Shown here in pieces: positions 19,226-28,511 of a DNA stretch of 64,000 nucleotides. The stretch spans positions 2,827,001-2,891,000 of the forward strand of contig NZ_JAHSTX010000001.1 of the NCBI RefSeq assembly GCF_019145375.1, given 5' to 3'. The stretch's first letter is position 1. Each line of letters begins with the position of its first letter. This DNA comes from Pseudomonas triticicola. Its GTDB lineage: Bacteria > Pseudomonadota > Gammaproteobacteria > Pseudomonadales > Pseudomonadaceae. The translations under genes were made by a program, and so were the position numbers. Below the pieces are notes generated by a model that searched no databases, was not told the origin of the DNA, and saw only the letters and a program-made list of their open reading frames with translations.

Positions 19226-19917
19226 GGCAGTTCTCCGCCGGCTCTGAGTGCGGCGTACAGATATTCGGCGCGCTGCCAGTCTTCGGGCGTGTCGATGTCC
19301 TGCACCAGATGGCGCGGCAGGATCACCGGCAGGCTGGCTGGCGAGAACAGCGTCTCGCCACGCAACCACGCTTCGCTGCGACCCCAGTAAAACTGCCCGG
19401 CATCCTGAAACGCTTCGGGTAGATCCTGCGAACGGGTGGCGCGAAATTCCGGATAAAGCGACATCAGGGCGCCCTCCTCGTTGAGGGTCAGTGCGCGCTG
19501 CACCGGGAAACCGAAGCCGCACACCGAAAAGGCAAACGCCTTGTGCGGATGCTGCTTGAGCAAATCCAGACCCTGACGCAGATAACGCGCCTGCAACAAC
19601 GGCGCTGTCGCATACACGCAGCAGGCGTAATCGAACACCGGTAGTTGCTGCAAGGCATGGGCAATCACCGCAGCAGTGCCGGTGAAATCATCCGCCAGAA
19701 CGGCCGGTCGCATGAACGGCACCTCGGCGCCATTCGCCCGCGCGACGTCGGCAATTTCCGCATCGTCGGTGCTGACCACAACGCTCTCGAACAGCCCTGA
19801 CTCCAGCGCCGTGCGAATCGAGCGGACGATCATCGGTACGCCGTCGAACGGTTTGAGATTCTTGCGCGGGATGCGCTTGCTGCCACCACGGGCGGGGATG
19901 ATCGCGACGCAGCTCAC
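19222..19917 (-). CDS. pseF: Pseudaminic acid cytidylyltransferase PseF
   Basis: A 231-aa CMP-sugar synthetase that activates pseudaminic acid as CMP-Pse. The N-terminal nucleotide motif is IPARGGSKRIPRKNLKPF, followed by VVVSTDDAEIADVARANGAE and the TAPLLQARYL segment of the family. It lies 6 bp after pseC and overlaps pseGH by 4 bp. Neighbours make pseudaminic rather than sialic or legionaminic acid the probable substrate. Confidence 0.93.
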   Translation of the reverse strand: MSCVAIIPARGGSKRIPRKNLKPFDGVPMIVRSIRTALESGLFESVVVSTDDAEIADVARANGAEVPFMRPAVLADDFTGTAAVIAHALQQLPVFDYACCVYATAPLLQARYLRQGLDLLKQHPHKAFAFSVCGFGFPVQRALTLNEEGALMSLYPEFRATRSQDLPEAFQDAGQFYWGRSEAWLRGETLFSPASLPVILPRHLVQDIDTPEDWQRAEYLYAALRAGGELP

Positions 19918-19923
19918 GGTGCC

Positions 19924-21087
19924 TTACTCCTCAAGCAGCAGCCGACGCAGTTGCTCGACCACCTGATCCTGTTGTGCTTCGCTGAGCAAAGGGAACAGCG
20001 GCAAGCTGATCGCCTCGGCGTAATAGCGCTCGGCCTCGGGGAAATCGCCCTCGGCAAACCCCCGCTCGCGATAGTACGGCTGCAGATGCACCGGAATATA
20101 GTGCAGATTTACGCCAATGCCGGCGGCGCGCAAACCTTCGAACACCTGGCGATGACTGAGATTGCAGCGCTCGCTCTGCAAGCGCACCACATAAAGGTGC
20201 CACGCTGATTCCGCCTCCGGCTGCGCACTCGGCAAGGTCAGCGGCAGGTACGCGAGCAACTGATCGTAACGCGCTGCGAGTTCGCGGCGCCGTGCGACAA
20301 ATTCGTCGAGCTTGCGCAGTTGTGACAGACCCAGCGCCGCTTGCAGATCGGTAATCCGGTAATTGAAGCCCAGCTCGACTTGCTGGTAATACCATGGCCC
20401 GTGGCTGGGCTCGGTCATGTGCTCGGGATCGCGGGTCATGCCGTGGCTGCGCAGGCGTCGCAGACGTTCGGCCAGCGCCGGGCGATTGGTCAGGACCATG
20501 CCGCCTTCGGCGCTGGTGATGATTTTCACCGGGTGAAAACTGAACACCGTCATTGCCGCAAATTCGCCACAACCGACCGGGCGGCCGGCGTAGCTCGCGC
20601 CCACCGCGTGCGAGGCGTCTTCGATCACGGTGAAGTTATAGCGCACCGCCAAGTCGGCAATCTTGCGCAGATCGCAGCTCTGCCCGGAGAACGCGACGGC
20701 GACGAGGACTTTGGGCAGCGTGCCGTCGCGTTCGGCCTGTTCGAGCTTCGCTTCAAGCGCGAACGCATCGAGGTTCCAGGTCAGCGGATCGATGTCGACG
20801 AAATCAACATCAGCGCCGCAATAACGCCCGCAATTGGCTGAAGCCAGAAACGTATTCGGCGAGGTCCACAAGCGATCGCCCGGCCCCAGGTCAGCGGCCA
20901 GACAAGCAATGTGCAGCGCCGCCGTGGCATTGCACACCGCCACGCCGAAATCGGCCTGACAGCGCTCAGCCATGGCCTGCTCGAAGCGTTCGATGGTCGG
21001 CCCCTGGGTCAGCCAGTCCGATTGCAGCACCTCGACCACCGCATCGATGTCCGCCTGATCGAGGCTCTGCCGACCGTAAGGAATCAT
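19924..21087 (-). CDS. pseC: UDP-4-amino-sugar aminotransferase PseC
   Basis: A 387-aa DegT/DnrJ/EryC1-family PLP enzyme that transaminates the PseB 4-keto product. Lys188 in FSFHPVKIITSAEGG is the PLP lysine; VIEDASHAVGASYAGRPVG holds the Asp that pairs with the pyridine nitrogen; the N-terminus MIPYGRQSLDQADIDAVVEV is typical for PseC. It overlaps the pseB stop by 4 bp. Confidence 0.95.
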   Translation of the reverse strand: MIPYGRQSLDQADIDAVVEVLQSDWLTQGPTIERFEQAMAERCQADFGVAVCNATAALHIACLAADLGPGDRLWTSPNTFLASANCGRYCGADVDFVDIDPLTWNLDAFALEAKLEQAERDGTLPKVLVAVAFSGQSCDLRKIADLAVRYNFTVIEDASHAVGASYAGRPVGCGEFAAMTVFSFHPVKIITSAEGGMVLTNRPALAERLRRLRSHGMTRDPEHMTEPSHGPWYYQQVELGFNYRITDLQAALGLSQLRKLDEFVARRRELAARYDQLLAYLPLTLPSAQPEAESAWHLYVVRLQSERCNLSHRQVFEGLRAAGIGVNLHYIPVHLQPYYRERGFAEGDFPEAERYYAEAISLPLFPLLSEAQQDQVVEQLRRLLLEE

Positions 21088-22085
21088 ACCGACAGCTTCG
21101 CGTGCAGATCGGCGATCTGCCCCACCGAAAGGAAATGCGGGTTGGTGTCCGAGCGATACTCGAAATCCTCGCCCACCGCACGGCCACGTTCACCGAGTTT
21201 ATCGACGGCGAAATCGACGTCGACGCTGGTAAAACGAATCGACGGCTGAATCGTGTAGTGGTCGTCAAATTCAAGGGTCATGCGCGCATCGTCCAGCGGC
21301 ACCATCAGTTCGTGCAGTTTCTCGCCGGGACGAATGCCGACGTTCTTGTGCGGCAGATGCTCAGCCATGCCGCGCGCCAGATCGACGATACGGATCGACG
21401 GGATCTTCGGCACGAACACTTCGCCGCCATGCATGCGGGCGAAGCTGTCGAGGACGAACTGCACGCCGTGGTCGAGCGTGATCCAGAACCGCGTCATGCG
21501 CTCGTCGGTGATCGGCAATTCTTGCGCGCCTTCAGCGATCAGCTTGCTGAAGAACGGCACCACCGAACCACGCGAGCCGGCGACGTTGCCGTAGCGCACC
21601 ACGGCGAAACGGGTCTGCTGCTCGCCGGCAATATTGTTGGCTGCGACGAACAGTTTGTCCGAAAGCAACTTGGTCGCGCCGTACAGATTGATCGGGCTGG
21701 CCGCTTTGTCGGTGGACAGCGCGACGACTTTCTTCACGCCATTGTCGATGGCGGCGGCGATGATGTTCTCCGCGCCATTGACGTTGGTGCGGATGCATTC
21801 AGTCGGGTTGTATTCCGCCGCCGGCACCTGCTTCAACGCCGCAGCATGGACGACGTAATCGATGCCGCGCATGGCCTGACGCAAGCGCTCGGCGTCACGC
21901 ACGTCACCGATGAAATAACGCATGCACGGCGCGTTGAACGTCTGCTGCATCTCGTACTGTTTCAGCTCGTCGCGGGAGAACACCACTACGCGCTTGGGCT
22001 GGTATTGCTCGAGCAGCCGGCGGATGAAGTTGCGCCCGAACGAGCCGGTGCCGCCGGAGATGAAAATCGATTGTCCGTTGAACAT
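21084..22085 (-). CDS. pseB: UDP-GlcNAc 4,6-dehydratase (inverting) PseB
   Basis: A 333-aa short-chain dehydrogenase that starts the pseudaminic acid pathway from UDP-GlcNAc. The NAD motif is SGGTGSFGRNF near residues 10-20; the ALSTDKAASPINLYGATKL segment carries the catalytic Asp/Lys and YxxxK residues typical of PseB/FlaA1. The start at 22085 has AGGAA seven bases upstream; the reading frame continues upstream into the preceding gene without a better site. Confidence 0.95.
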   Translation of the reverse strand: MFNGQSIFISGGTGSFGRNFIRRLLEQYQPKRVVVFSRDELKQYEMQQTFNAPCMRYFIGDVRDAERLRQAMRGIDYVVHAAALKQVPAAEYNPTECIRTNVNGAENIIAAAIDNGVKKVVALSTDKAASPINLYGATKLLSDKLFVAANNIAGEQQTRFAVVRYGNVAGSRGSVVPFFSKLIAEGAQELPITDERMTRFWITLDHGVQFVLDSFARMHGGEVFVPKIPSIRIVDLARGMAEHLPHKNVGIRPGEKLHELMVPLDDARMTLEFDDHYTIQPSIRFTSVDVDFAVDKLGERGRAVGEDFEYRSDTNPHFLSVGQIADLHAKLSV

Positions 22086-22108
22086 GTGGTGGTTCCTGTC
22101 CGGCCTGC

Positions 22109-25024
22109 TCAGGCGAGCAACTGCGCCCAATTGATCGAGGCGTTTTCGCCAAGAGTGAAACCTTTGCCACTCAGGGCCAGGTTGGCGTTGTACGCCGGGT
22201 CCTGCGCGAAAGCATCCGGCCACTTTTCACGCAGTGCCGCCAATGCCGCTGGCGCCTGTGGCAGCTCGCCGGTGTGCAGCACCTGCACCAGTGGCGTCCA
22301 CACGGTGAGGTAACCGGCCTGTCCGGCCTTGAGGCACAGATCGACATCGGCATAGCCCGCAGCGAAGGTCATCTCGTCCAGGCCGCCAAGTGCATTGAAC
22401 ATGTCCTTGCCAATCATCAGGCACACCTTGGACACCGCCGAGTAATTCTGCTCGACAGCCAGACGCTGCATGTAACCCTCAGCCTTGTGTTTCTCGCCGA
22501 TGAAGGGCGAACCGACGCCATCGTTGAGGCCGAGAATCAGACCGGCCTGAGCAACCTTGCCATCACGATCGACCAGTTTGGCGCCGACGATGCCGACTTC
22601 AGGACGCTGGGCATGGTTGAGCAGCGAATCGATCCAGTTCGGGTTGACCACTTCGCTGTCGGCGGCCAGCAGCACCAGGTATTCACCCTGCGCCTGCTCG
22701 CTGGCGGCGTTGTACAACGCGACTTCGCCGAGTGGCTGATCGGCACGCAGTACGTTGACCTTGGCGTGGCGCAGCGTGCCCAGCCAGTCGTTGACCGCTG
22801 CCGACTGGTTGGCGTTGGCGGCCAGCAGCACTTCGTAGCGGCTGTAACGGGTGCGCAGCAGCACGCCTTCGAGGCAGCGACGCAGTGCCGGCAGATCATC
22901 AATGACCGGCACAATGATCGACACCAGCGGTTGTTCGGTATGGCGATAATCGATCTGCCAGGTGCCCGGCAGCGCCGAGGTGACCTTGGCCTTGTAACCG
23001 CGATTGCCCAAGTGACGCAGCAGCGCCAGACGCTCATGGGCGTTTTCTTCCAGAGGCGCCTGCTCGGTGATCAGCAGCGGCTCGTCGAGGTGCGCCAGAC
23101 CGTCGAGGCCGCCCTGTTCGATGATGCGCAGCAACAGATCGAATTCCAGCGCTTTGCTGAAGTCGGCCTGATAGCCACCCGCTTCAAGCAACACTTCGCG
23201 ACGGATCAGCCAGTGCCGCGCCATCAGCGATGGCACGCTTTGCAGCAGATCAAGGTTGAAACCGGGGCGGAACACGTCGACCAGCGCTCCTTCGGCAGTG
23301 CGCTGAATTTCATCAGTCGCTACTGCGCGAACACCGCTGGCCGCCATCAGTTCCAGACCCGCACGGGCCAGGCCGGCCGGAGTGAATTCGTCGCCCACGT
23401 TCGCCAGCAGCAACCAGTCGCAAGGCGACTGCGCAGCGCTCTGGTTGAGCTTGTCGACAAGATTGCCCGGGGTAACCCGAACAAAATGCAAGGTGTTTTG
23501 CGCGGTAGTCGCGGTCTGCGGCTCACCCGTGGTGAAGACTACAATCTTGAAAGCTTTGCTGATCCCTTCGACAAGGCTGTCGAGCGTGATTTGCAGCTTC
23601 TCGATACTGTCATCCAGGTCAAGCAGGAAAATACCGAATTGCGGTCCGCCGTTGCTGGCGGCCAGACGCGCAGCAATTGACCCAGCCTGTTCGGCGTCAG
23701 GCTTGCGCGCCGCCAGCCAATCGAGCAAACGCCCCGAGCGCATCTTGCGGAAGAGCGGGTAGTGTTCAAGGTTCGACACGGCTTCAAGACGCGCGTCCCA
23801 CTCGAGCATTTCCTGTGCAGGCACTTCCTCGCCAACCAGCTGAAGTTGCTCGGCCAGACGCTTGACCACGTGACGGTTGAACGCGTTGCTGTCATGAGCT
23901 TGCCACAGCCGGTCGGTGACACTTTCAGGGGTGTCGTTATTACGCGCCTGCAGCAGATACTCCTGCCGGGTCCAGACGCCTTCAAGCTTCTCAAGCTGAA
24001 TACGCCCGGCGGGCATCGCATGCAAGAGGAATTCGAACTGGGTCAGCAAGTCGAAGAAGTGCTGGTTGTAAAACGGCATCTCGACGTATTGCCGTGGGCC
24101 GAATTTGCGTTCAGGTGCCTTGGTGAAGTTGTTCCAGGTCGACTCGAAAATCAGCTCGGTCGTCAACGCTCGCCCAGAGACCAGACTGTCGGTCATGGCC
24201 TCGAAGCTTTTCAGGGCAAATGCCTTGCGCTGCGCCTGATCGAGATCGGTGATGGCGGTCGGCAAGGACGCAAGGAATTCTGCGAAGGCTTCCCGCTCGG
24301 CCACCGACTTGGCATCGGTATAGGACAGTGCGTGATAGACCTCGGTGTTGTGGTCAGAGAAGCCGATGTTGATCTCGCGCACGACATACGGGATCGGCAG
24401 GATCCGCGCCTTGGCGTTTGCCAGCAGATAATAGGTGTGGCCGATTTCCTGCCATTCGAAGCTGGTGCCTGCCGGCAAAGCGGCGTACCAGTCCTGAATG
24501 ATCGAAGTACGGCACACGCCGTAAAACGGCGGTACGTACTGATGCATGAAATCGAGGACGCGATCCTCGGCGCGCTCGGATGCGTAGTCTTCACAGATCT
24601 TCTTGTCGCGACGGTAGTAGCTGACGCTTCCCGCCAGCGCCAGGTACATCAGGCAGTAACCGTGGCACAGGCCGTAGTCACGGTTCGCTTCGAGGAACCT
24701 GACCGATTCGGCCAGCGACTCATGCAGGATGAAGTCGTCGTCGGCGGCAAACACCATGTACGGCGTGGTCAACTGCGCAACGCCGTAAGTCAGTTTGGCC
24801 TGCATGCCCCAGTAGGCAAATTGCGGCAAGTGCTGATAATCGACCGCCGAAAAATCACCTTCCGGGCGCTCGGGGGAAGAATCCAGCACCAGCACCTTGC
24901 AAGGCAGGCTGCTGTAGTACTGCAGCGCTCGGCGCAAAAAAGCCGGGCGGTTGTGGGTGATCAGTACCACTGTCAGCAACTCGCTCAATGGCAGCGTGTT
25001 TTCAGAACCGTACTTGCCTTGCAT
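22109..25024 (-). CDS. Large two-domain GT2 glycosyltransferase (971 aa)
   Basis: The N-terminal third (TVVLITHNRPAFLRRALQYY, then TPYMVFAADDDF at about residue 100) is a GT2-like domain of the TIGR00180 type. The middle is helical. The C-terminal third begins LVSIIVPVIDDLPALRRCLEG and contains AQRPEVGIVGAKLVDRDGKV and FAAGYADVDLCLKAGQAGYL, a second GT2 domain. That last part is clearly paralogous to the middle of the 1200-aa glycosyltransferase at 35786-39388. Start 25024 has AGGAG six bases upstream. It lies between the CDP-sugar cassette and pseB, so it probably builds the flagellin glycan; substrates are unknown. Confidence 0.85.
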   Translation of the reverse strand: MQGKYGSENTLPLSELLTVVLITHNRPAFLRRALQYYSSLPCKVLVLDSSPERPEGDFSAVDYQHLPQFAYWGMQAKLTYGVAQLTTPYMVFAADDDFILHESLAESVRFLEANRDYGLCHGYCLMYLALAGSVSYYRRDKKICEDYASERAEDRVLDFMHQYVPPFYGVCRTSIIQDWYAALPAGTSFEWQEIGHTYYLLANAKARILPIPYVVREINIGFSDHNTEVYHALSYTDAKSVAEREAFAEFLASLPTAITDLDQAQRKAFALKSFEAMTDSLVSGRALTTELIFESTWNNFTKAPERKFGPRQYVEMPFYNQHFFDLLTQFEFLLHAMPAGRIQLEKLEGVWTRQEYLLQARNNDTPESVTDRLWQAHDSNAFNRHVVKRLAEQLQLVGEEVPAQEMLEWDARLEAVSNLEHYPLFRKMRSGRLLDWLAARKPDAEQAGSIAARLAASNGGPQFGIFLLDLDDSIEKLQITLDSLVEGISKAFKIVVFTTGEPQTATTAQNTLHFVRVTPGNLVDKLNQSAAQSPCDWLLLANVGDEFTPAGLARAGLELMAASGVRAVATDEIQRTAEGALVDVFRPGFNLDLLQSVPSLMARHWLIRREVLLEAGGYQADFSKALEFDLLLRIIEQGGLDGLAHLDEPLLITEQAPLEENAHERLALLRHLGNRGYKAKVTSALPGTWQIDYRHTEQPLVSIIVPVIDDLPALRRCLEGVLLRTRYSRYEVLLAANANQSAAVNDWLGTLRHAKVNVLRADQPLGEVALYNAASEQAQGEYLVLLAADSEVVNPNWIDSLLNHAQRPEVGIVGAKLVDRDGKVAQAGLILGLNDGVGSPFIGEKHKAEGYMQRLAVEQNYSAVSKVCLMIGKDMFNALGGLDEMTFAAGYADVDLCLKAGQAGYLTVWTPLVQVLHTGELPQAPAALAALREKWPDAFAQDPAYNANLALSGKGFTLGENASINWAQLLA

Positions 25025-25075
25025 AACTTCTCCTGCCGCGATCAAACCGTGCGAAAACACTGTAATGAAAAACTG

Positions 25076-25810
25076 TCAACGAACCCGACGCAGATAACCG
25101 TCCGAAGCAACGGTGATCAGCAACTTGTCCTGCATCTGCTGATCGATTTCAAAATCAGCGTTTTCCTTGAGATAAGCCCACACCGCAGTCTTCGGGTTGT
25201 CACCCGGGCCCCACGGACGATCCGGGAAAGCATCGGCCGGCATGTCCTCGACGACGGTGTCCATGACCACGCAATAGCTGTCCACCGACACCAATGGTGC
25301 GTAGAGACGCAACTCTTCCAGGACGTGTTCGTGGGTATGGTTGGAGTCGAGCACCACGATGACCTTCTTGCCAGCAGCCGCCTGACGCACCTGCTCGACC
25401 ACCGCCGGGTCAAGGCTGGAGCCTTCGATCATGCTGATGCGCTTGATCATCGGATGGCTTTCGATGGCCTCACGGTTGTGCGCGCGGATATCGCGATCAA
25501 TGCCGAGCACTTCGCCATGACCCTGCAGCTCCAGCAATGAAGCGTAGTAAATGATCGAACCGCCATGAGCGATACCGCACTCGATCACCAGGTCCGGCTT
25601 GATCCGCCAGATCAGTTCCTGCATCGCCATCATGTCTTGCGGCAATTGAATGATCGGGCGACCCATCCACGAAAAGTGATAGGTGTACTTGTGCTTGGCC
25701 GACTCGTTATAGAACTGCTGGGCCAGCGCCTTGAGTTCCTGGTTCCGGCCTTGGGCAACCACTTCAGCCTGGCACTCTGCTTCGAAGGCTTTGATCAGGT
25801 TATCGCTCAT
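25076..25810 (-). CDS. CmcI-like (cephalosporin hydroxylase family) methyltransferase-fold protein
   Basis: A 244-aa Rossmann-fold protein of the CmcI/RhmT family. Landmarks are PIIQLPQDMMAMQELIWRI, DLVIECGIAHGGSIIYYASL (SAM-binding loop), GEVLGIDRDIRAHNREAIE, VVLDSNHTHEHVLEELRLYA, and VMDTVVEDMPADAFPDRPWG. Several members act as sugar O-methyltransferases, for example in cell-surface glycan synthesis, which suits its place between a glycosyltransferase and NDP-sugar genes. A hydroxylase role is not expected. Which hydroxyl is methylated cannot be said. Confidence 0.82.
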   Translation of the reverse strand: MSDNLIKAFEAECQAEVVAQGRNQELKALAQQFYNESAKHKYTYHFSWMGRPIIQLPQDMMAMQELIWRIKPDLVIECGIAHGGSIIYYASLLELQGHGEVLGIDRDIRAHNREAIESHPMIKRISMIEGSSLDPAVVEQVRQAAAGKKVIVVLDSNHTHEHVLEELRLYAPLVSVDSYCVVMDTVVEDMPADAFPDRPWGPGDNPKTAVWAYLKENADFEIDQQMQDKLLITVASDGYLRRVR

Positions 25811-25873
25811 TGTTGGTCTCACTGAAAATTCATTGGGTTTGCACATGGCCAAAAGGCCTTCGCGGCAGGCGCA

Positions 25874-26731
25874 TCAGTCGCTGCGCTGCGCCTCGAGTAA
25901 TTGTTGTAACCGCTCCACCACAGCCCAGAACGCCATGGGCTCGTGGGTCGGATAGGGATAGTGGCCGAGGTTCAAATCCAGCGTTGCGCCACGCTCATGC
26001 AAGCGCTGTTCGACCAGCGCACGCACCGACACCGGTTGACCGCTGGCGCAGTTGACTACGCCAGCGAAGTCGCGCTGATGGAGGATCGCGGCGAGATGAC
26101 TCGCAGCGGTTTCAATTGCGAGGAAATCGCGCAACTGCTCACCGGCCGACATGTTGAAGGTCGGCTCACCGCTATCGATCGCCCGGTCCAGCGCGGCCAA
26201 CAGACTGTTGGGGTTCTGCCCTTCGCCGTGCAGGTAGAACAACCGCGCCCACTGCAGAGTGAACGACCGCTCCTGCTGCAGGTTCTGCAAAAACAAGTGC
26301 AGCGTGTGCTTGGCCAGACCGTAAGGATTGCTCGGCCGTGGCTCGGTTGACTCGCTGAGCGGGCCGCTCTGCATGCCGTATTCGAAACAGGTACCGGTAA
26401 CCAGAACCTGCTGCACGCCCGCCTCGACCGCACTTTTGATAAAGCGGTAATCGGCCATCAGGTTGTGCTCGAAATGAAACAGCGCCCGATAGTTCGGCAG
26501 GCCGGGCCAGGCCAGATGCGCAAGTGCGTCGATGCCTTCGCTCAGCGCGACGACATTCAGATCGGCAGCGTGAATATCCGCGCTGACGAACTCGACGTCG
26601 TCGATCCACGGCATGCTTCGCGCCGTTTCTGCGTTGCGAGCTACCGCGCGAATTTCGCAGCCGCGTTCAAGCAATGCAGCAACCAGATGCCGACCGACGA
26701 AACCGGTAGCGCCGGTAACCAGAACCTTCAC
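25874..26731 (-). CDS. NAD-dependent sugar epimerase/dehydratase family protein
   Basis: A 285-aa extended SDR with VTGATGFVGRHL (residues 5-16) for NAD(P) and Tyr137/Lys141 (NPYGLAKHTLHL). It is shorter than most 4,6-dehydratases, as is usual for 4-ketoreductases and epimerases. It overlaps the methyltransferase gene by 4 bp. As the last step after RfbF, RfbG, epimerase and C-methyltransferase, it is probably the 4-ketoreductase that finishes the CDP-6-deoxyhexose. Confidence 0.8.
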   Translation of the reverse strand: MKVLVTGATGFVGRHLVAALLERGCEIRAVARNAETARSMPWIDDVEFVSADIHAADLNVVALSEGIDALAHLAWPGLPNYRALFHFEHNLMADYRFIKSAVEAGVQQVLVTGTCFEYGMQSGPLSESTEPRPSNPYGLAKHTLHLFLQNLQQERSFTLQWARLFYLHGEGQNPNSLLAALDRAIDSGEPTFNMSAGEQLRDFLAIETAASHLAAILHQRDFAGVVNCASGQPVSVRALVEQRLHERGATLDLNLGHYPYPTHEPMAFWAVVERLQQLLEAQRSD

Positions 26732-27954
26732 AGCACTTTCAACTCAGGCACGGCGATGACGAAGCGCCCGTCCCACTGACGCACCTGCGCCAGTTGCTGA
26801 CTGACTTCTTGCAGCAGGTTCCACGGCAGCACCAGTACGTAGTCCGGTTTGTCGATTTCGATCTGCGCCGGCGCCACGATCGGAATGCGGCTGCCCGGCA
26901 AGAATTTGCCCTGCTTGTGCGGATTGGCATCGGCCACCCAGGCCAGCAGATCCGCTTTGACGCCGGCGTAGTTGAGCAAGGTATTGCCCTTGGCCGCCGC
27001 CCCGTATCCGACCACACGTTTACCGTCGGCTTTGGCCTGCAACAGGAAGCGCAGCAGGTCATGTTTGATGCGTTCGGCAGCCGGCGCGAGGGTCGCGTAG
27101 TACTCGGCGGTTTTCACCCCGGCAACGAGTTCGGTCTGCAGTTGTTGCTGGACTGCCGGAAGAACAGCACGGCGCTGGCCGTCCTTGCGTTGCACGAAAA
27201 CGCGCAACGAGCCACCGTGAGTGCTCAACTGCCTGACGTCAAACACTTCCAGGCCATTGCGCTCGCACAAGGTCTGCACGGCGGTCAGCGACAGGTAGGA
27301 ATAGTGTTCGTGATACAGCGTGTCGAACTGCGCGCCAGCCATCAGCGTCAGCAGTTGCGGAAACTCGAAGGTGGCGACTCCGGTCGGCTTGAGCAACGTC
27401 GCGAAGCCGGCGAGGAAATCGTTGATGTCCGGCACATGGGCAAGCACGTTGTTGGCCGCCATCAGGTCGGCGCTCCAGCCTTCGCTGCGCAATTGCGTGG
27501 CGGTGTCGCGGCCGAAGAACAGCTCACGAATCTCCAGGCCTTTTTCCCGTGCCGCTTGCGCGGTGCTGCGGGTCGGCTCGACACCCAGGCACGGGATGCC
27601 GCGCGCGGCGACGTATTGCAGCAGGTAACCATCATTGGCGGCGATTTCGACCACGCGGCTGTCGGCGCTGAGACCGAAGCGCTCGCTCATCTCGGCGACA
27701 TAGCGCTCGGCGTGATTCAGCCAGGTGCTGGAGAACGAGCTGAAATAGGCATATTCGGCGTCGAAAAGTCTGTCGGCACTGGTGTAGTCCTCAGTCTGGA
27801 CCAGCCAGCATTGCTCGCACACCGCGACTTTCAGCGGGACCCATTGCTCGGCCTGTTCCAGGCGATCGGCGTGCACGTAGGCGTTGGACGGCGGCGAAGT
27901 GCCGAGGTCGATCAGCGGCAGGCTCAGCGGTGCGGCGCACCCACGGCAGTTCAT
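26728..27954 (-). CDS. NDP-sugar C-methyltransferase (TylC3-like)
   Basis: A 408-aa three-part methyltransferase: a zinc-binding N-terminus (Cys3, Cys6, Cys46, Cys49: MNCRGC and CEQCW), a SAM domain (VVEIAANDGYLLQYV near residue 100, then LMAANNVLAHVPD), and the conserved EHYSYLS segment leading to a C-terminal domain with GYGAAAKGNTLLN. This architecture is that of sugar C-3-methyltransferases such as TylC3/MtmC acting on 4-keto-6-deoxyhexoses. In this CDP-sugar cassette it would add a branch methyl to CDP-4-keto-6-deoxyglucose or its epimer. Confidence 0.87.
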   Translation of the reverse strand: MNCRGCAAPLSLPLIDLGTSPPSNAYVHADRLEQAEQWVPLKVAVCEQCWLVQTEDYTSADRLFDAEYAYFSSFSSTWLNHAERYVAEMSERFGLSADSRVVEIAANDGYLLQYVAARGIPCLGVEPTRSTAQAAREKGLEIRELFFGRDTATQLRSEGWSADLMAANNVLAHVPDINDFLAGFATLLKPTGVATFEFPQLLTLMAGAQFDTLYHEHYSYLSLTAVQTLCERNGLEVFDVRQLSTHGGSLRVFVQRKDGQRRAVLPAVQQQLQTELVAGVKTAEYYATLAPAAERIKHDLLRFLLQAKADGKRVVGYGAAAKGNTLLNYAGVKADLLAWVADANPHKQGKFLPGSRIPIVAPAQIEIDKPDYVLVLPWNLLQEVSQQLAQVRQWDGRFVIAVPELKVL

Positions 27955-28511
27955 AGACGCACTCCAGCAAAGTGTTGATCGAGCGCGGGATGGCTGGAAT
28001 CACGCGCTGACAAATTATTGACAGGCAACGGCCAGGCAATCGCCAGCCGCGGATCGTTTACCAACAAGCCGCCCTCGTGTTCCGGCGCGTAATCGGCGCT
28101 GTGCAGATAGAGCAATTCGGCGTCGTCGGTGAGCGTCTGAAAGCCATGAGCGAAACCGGCCGGAATCAACAGGCTGCGGCCATCGCCCGCCTTCAAGCGC
28201 TCGGCGTGCCAGTGCAAAAAGGTTTCCGAGTCAGGACGCAGATCCACCGCGACATCCCAGACTTCACCGCGCAGGCACGTGATCAGTTTGGCTTCCGGGG
28301 CGTTGGCATCCTGATAATGCAGGCCACGTACACTGCCCTTCTCGCGGGTGCAGGAATGGTTGATCTGGCGGATGTGGAAAGCGCTGCCGAACGCACTCAG
28401 GCTGCCTTCGCAGAACAACCGGGCGAAGTGCCCGCGCTGATCTTCGAAGCGCTTGTGCTGAACGCAGAACAGACCGGCCAATGGCAACGCTTGCAGGGAA
28501 AACTCGCTCAC
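27951..28511 (-). CDS. RmlC-like NDP-4-keto-sugar epimerase
   Basis: A 186-aa cupin of the dTDP-4-dehydrorhamnose 3,5-epimerase family. His65 in RGLHYQ is the family catalytic base, and PAGFAHGFQTLTDDAELLYLHS contains the conserved barrel and Tyr. It sits between rfbG and the C-methyltransferase with 4-bp overlaps at both ends, so the substrate is probably the CDP-4-keto sugar and the reaction may be a single C-3 or C-5 inversion rather than rhamnose synthesis (no rmlA/B/D here). Confidence 0.85.
   Translation of the reverse strand: MSEFSLQALPLAGLFCVQHKRFEDQRGHFARLFCEGSLSAFGSAFHIRQINHSCTREKGSVRGLHYQDANAPEAKLITCLRGEVWDVAVDLRPDSETFLHWHAERLKAGDGRSLLIPAGFAHGFQTLTDDAELLYLHSADYAPEHEGGLLVNDPRLAIAWPLPVNNLSARDSSHPALDQHFAGVRL

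Noticed and set aside
25076..25810. Cephalosporin or other antibiotic biosynthesis gene
   Set aside because: The CmcI-like family name is historical; neighbours are sugar-nucleotide and glycosyltransferase genes and no beta-lactam genes are present.
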